Shown here piece after piece: positions 40,033 through 41,091 of a DNA stretch of 41,091 nt. Positions within the stretch are counted from its first letter, which is position 1. Each line of letters starts with the position of its first letter. The stretch lies in NCBI GenBank assembly GCA_902562425.1, contig CACETF010000018.1, positions 1 through 41,091 on the forward strand, in the 5' to 3' direction. The notes beneath the pieces were generated by a model. It made no database searches, was not told the DNA's origin, and saw only the letters and a program-made list of their open reading frames with translations. The translations under genes were made by a program, and so were the position numbers. Origin of the DNA: Porticoccaceae bacterium. GTDB lineage: Bacteria; Pseudomonadota; Gammaproteobacteria; Pseudomonadales; Porticoccaceae.

Positions 40033-41091
40033 TTAAAATGCTTGTTGGTAGATTTTCAGAGCATCTTTCTCGGATACAGAGCGTGGATTATTTACAAGAA
40101 GACGAGTTTGAGTCATAGCCTCTTTAGCTAATCTCGGGAGGTCATATTTAGATATATTCATTTGTTGAAGCGTTGTCGGGAGCCCCAACTCCTCGGCAAG
40201 TTTAGTAAAGTACTCCGCCAAAACTAAGGCAGATTCTTTTTTGTCAACACAGGGTTCATGAGCTCCTAAAATGACGGGAACAAGTTGATCGTATAGCTCA
40301 GCCGCTTGAGGGGAATTAAAACGGAGCACATGTGGAAGAACTAACGAGTTTGTAAGTCCATGCGGAATATGATAATTGCCACCCAAAGGATATGCTAATG
40401 CATGAACCGCCGCTACGGGCGCATTAGCAAAAGCCTCCCCAGCGAACATAGCGCCAATCAGCATGGCCTGCCTAGCCTCCGCATTATCGCTCTGATGTGT
40501 AACTGCTCTTATATTAGTACTTAATAATCTTAATGCTTTAAGAGCTAAAAAATCAGAGATCGGATTTTTTTGTCGAACCGAAGTAAAGGACTCGATTGCA
40601 TGCACCATAGCATCAATACCGGTAGCGGCTGTAATGGAAGGCGGAAGCCCAAATGTCAATCGAGCATCCAATATCACCGCATCTGCCAACAATGTTCTAC
40701 TGACTATACCAGCCTTAGTAGTCTTACCTGTTGTTATAACGGATACCATGGTAGCCTCCGAACCAGTGCCCGCAGTAGTGGGAATTTGAATCAATGGCAT
40801 CCGAGCCCCGATCACTCTATCCACTCCATACATCGATCCCAAGTTTTGATCGCCAACCATTAAAACTGAAAGAACTTTTGCCACATCCATTGAACTTCCA
40901 CCACCAAACCCAATGACCCCGTCACACTCATTTTTCTTGGCAATAGAGAGCGCCTCAAACAATATTGATTCTGGGGGATCGGCGACTACACCAGAAAAAA
41001 TCGTAGGTCTTAGCTTAGCTTCAAAGAGCGACGAAATTGGGGCATTTATTAATCCAAGATCTACTATCCCCTCGTCCGTAATTATTATGGG
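40033..41091 (-). CDS. Iron-containing alcohol dehydrogenase, 5' end cut by the window
   Basis: The C-terminal 352 residues are visible and the frame is open to the right edge. A start at 40962 is not real: that codon is an internal TTG, and homology continues upstream. Landmarks are IGFGGGSSMDVAK (nucleotide binding), IPTTAGTGSEATM, and the iron ligands in GIDAMVHAIES (Asp, His) and the His residues of NYHIPHGLTNSLVLPHVL. Family members oxidise short alcohols or reduce aldehydes with NAD(P). Paired with the 4HBT thioesterase, it may act on a CoA-derived aldehyde or alcohol; this is an inference. Confidence 0.93.
   Translation of the reverse strand, partial: PIIITDEGIVDLGLINAPISSLFEAKLRPTIFSGVVADPPESILFEALSIAKKNECDGVIGFGGGSSMDVAKVLSVLMVGDQNLGSMYGVDRVIGARMPLIQIPTTAGTGSEATMVSVITTGKTTKAGIVSRTLLADAVILDARLTFGLPPSITAATGIDAMVHAIESFTSVRQKNPISDFLALKALRLLSTNIRAVTHQSDNAEARQAMLIGAMFAGEAFANAPVAAVHALAYPLGGNYHIPHGLTNSLVLPHVLRFNSPQAAELYDQLVPVILGAHEPCVDKKESALVLAEYFTKLAEELGLPTTLQQMNISKYDLPRLAKEAMTQTRLLVNNPRSVSEKDALKIYQQAF

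Overview
The window looks like a chromosome segment of a moderately AT-rich, probably marine gammaproteobacterium. The right part (about 16.2-41.1 kb) carries the order aspS-yebC-ruvC-ruvA-ruvB-ybgC-tolQ-tolR-tolA-tolB-pal-cpoB followed by tRNA-Lys, all on the minus strand, which is typical of Gammaproteobacteria. The left part (1-16.2 kb) is accessory DNA: exported proteins, a phage-type DNA-binding protein, a 2306-residue secreted protease, and many gene fragments. The taxonomic call is an inference from gene order and protein families; no marker gene in the window gives a genus.

Left region. From the left edge come a partial carboxylesterase, an exported protein with a cadherin-like tail, a flagellin C-terminal fragment with an in-frame stop, and a coupled pair (4-TM protein and soluble sugar dehydrogenase). 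Then follow the scars of mobile elements: a decayed integrase N-terminus, a terminator and a piece resembling a tRNA-Ser 3' end. A TPR/TonB-C protein, a terminase-small-subunit-like HTH protein, a two-domain exported protein, an Asn/Ile-repeat protein and the giant M4 metalloprotease come next. Two pairs of long direct repeats (A at 4481/8466 and B at 6301/8693) show that this stretch arose by duplication. Each B copy keeps one of two convergent genes whole (the HTH gene or the protease) and only the tail of the other. A decayed integrase C-terminus sits between tRNA-Lys and cpoB, exactly at the border of accessory and core DNA.

Core region. The Tol-Pal genes form the envelope-spanning system that keeps the outer membrane attached during division. 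ybgC and cpoB are its usual companions. ruvABC encode Holliday-junction branch migration and resolution. A lipoprotein M16 (pitrilysin-type) protease is placed between ruvC and yebC. aspS and a FmdB-type zinc-ribbon protein start this leftward gene run.

Right end. proS (plus strand) converges on and overlaps murI, which follows an enlarged 582-residue isocitrate dehydrogenase containing an internal duplication. Divergently, a 14-codon leader frame overlaps the start of alr. murI and alr supply D-glutamate and D-alanine for peptidoglycan. The last genes (ubiX, a zinc-free quinone-oxidoreductase-type MDR enzyme, a 17-beta-HSD4-like SDR, tesB, a 4HBT thioesterase and an iron-dependent alcohol dehydrogenase cut by the right edge) suggest acyl-CoA and small-molecule redox metabolism.
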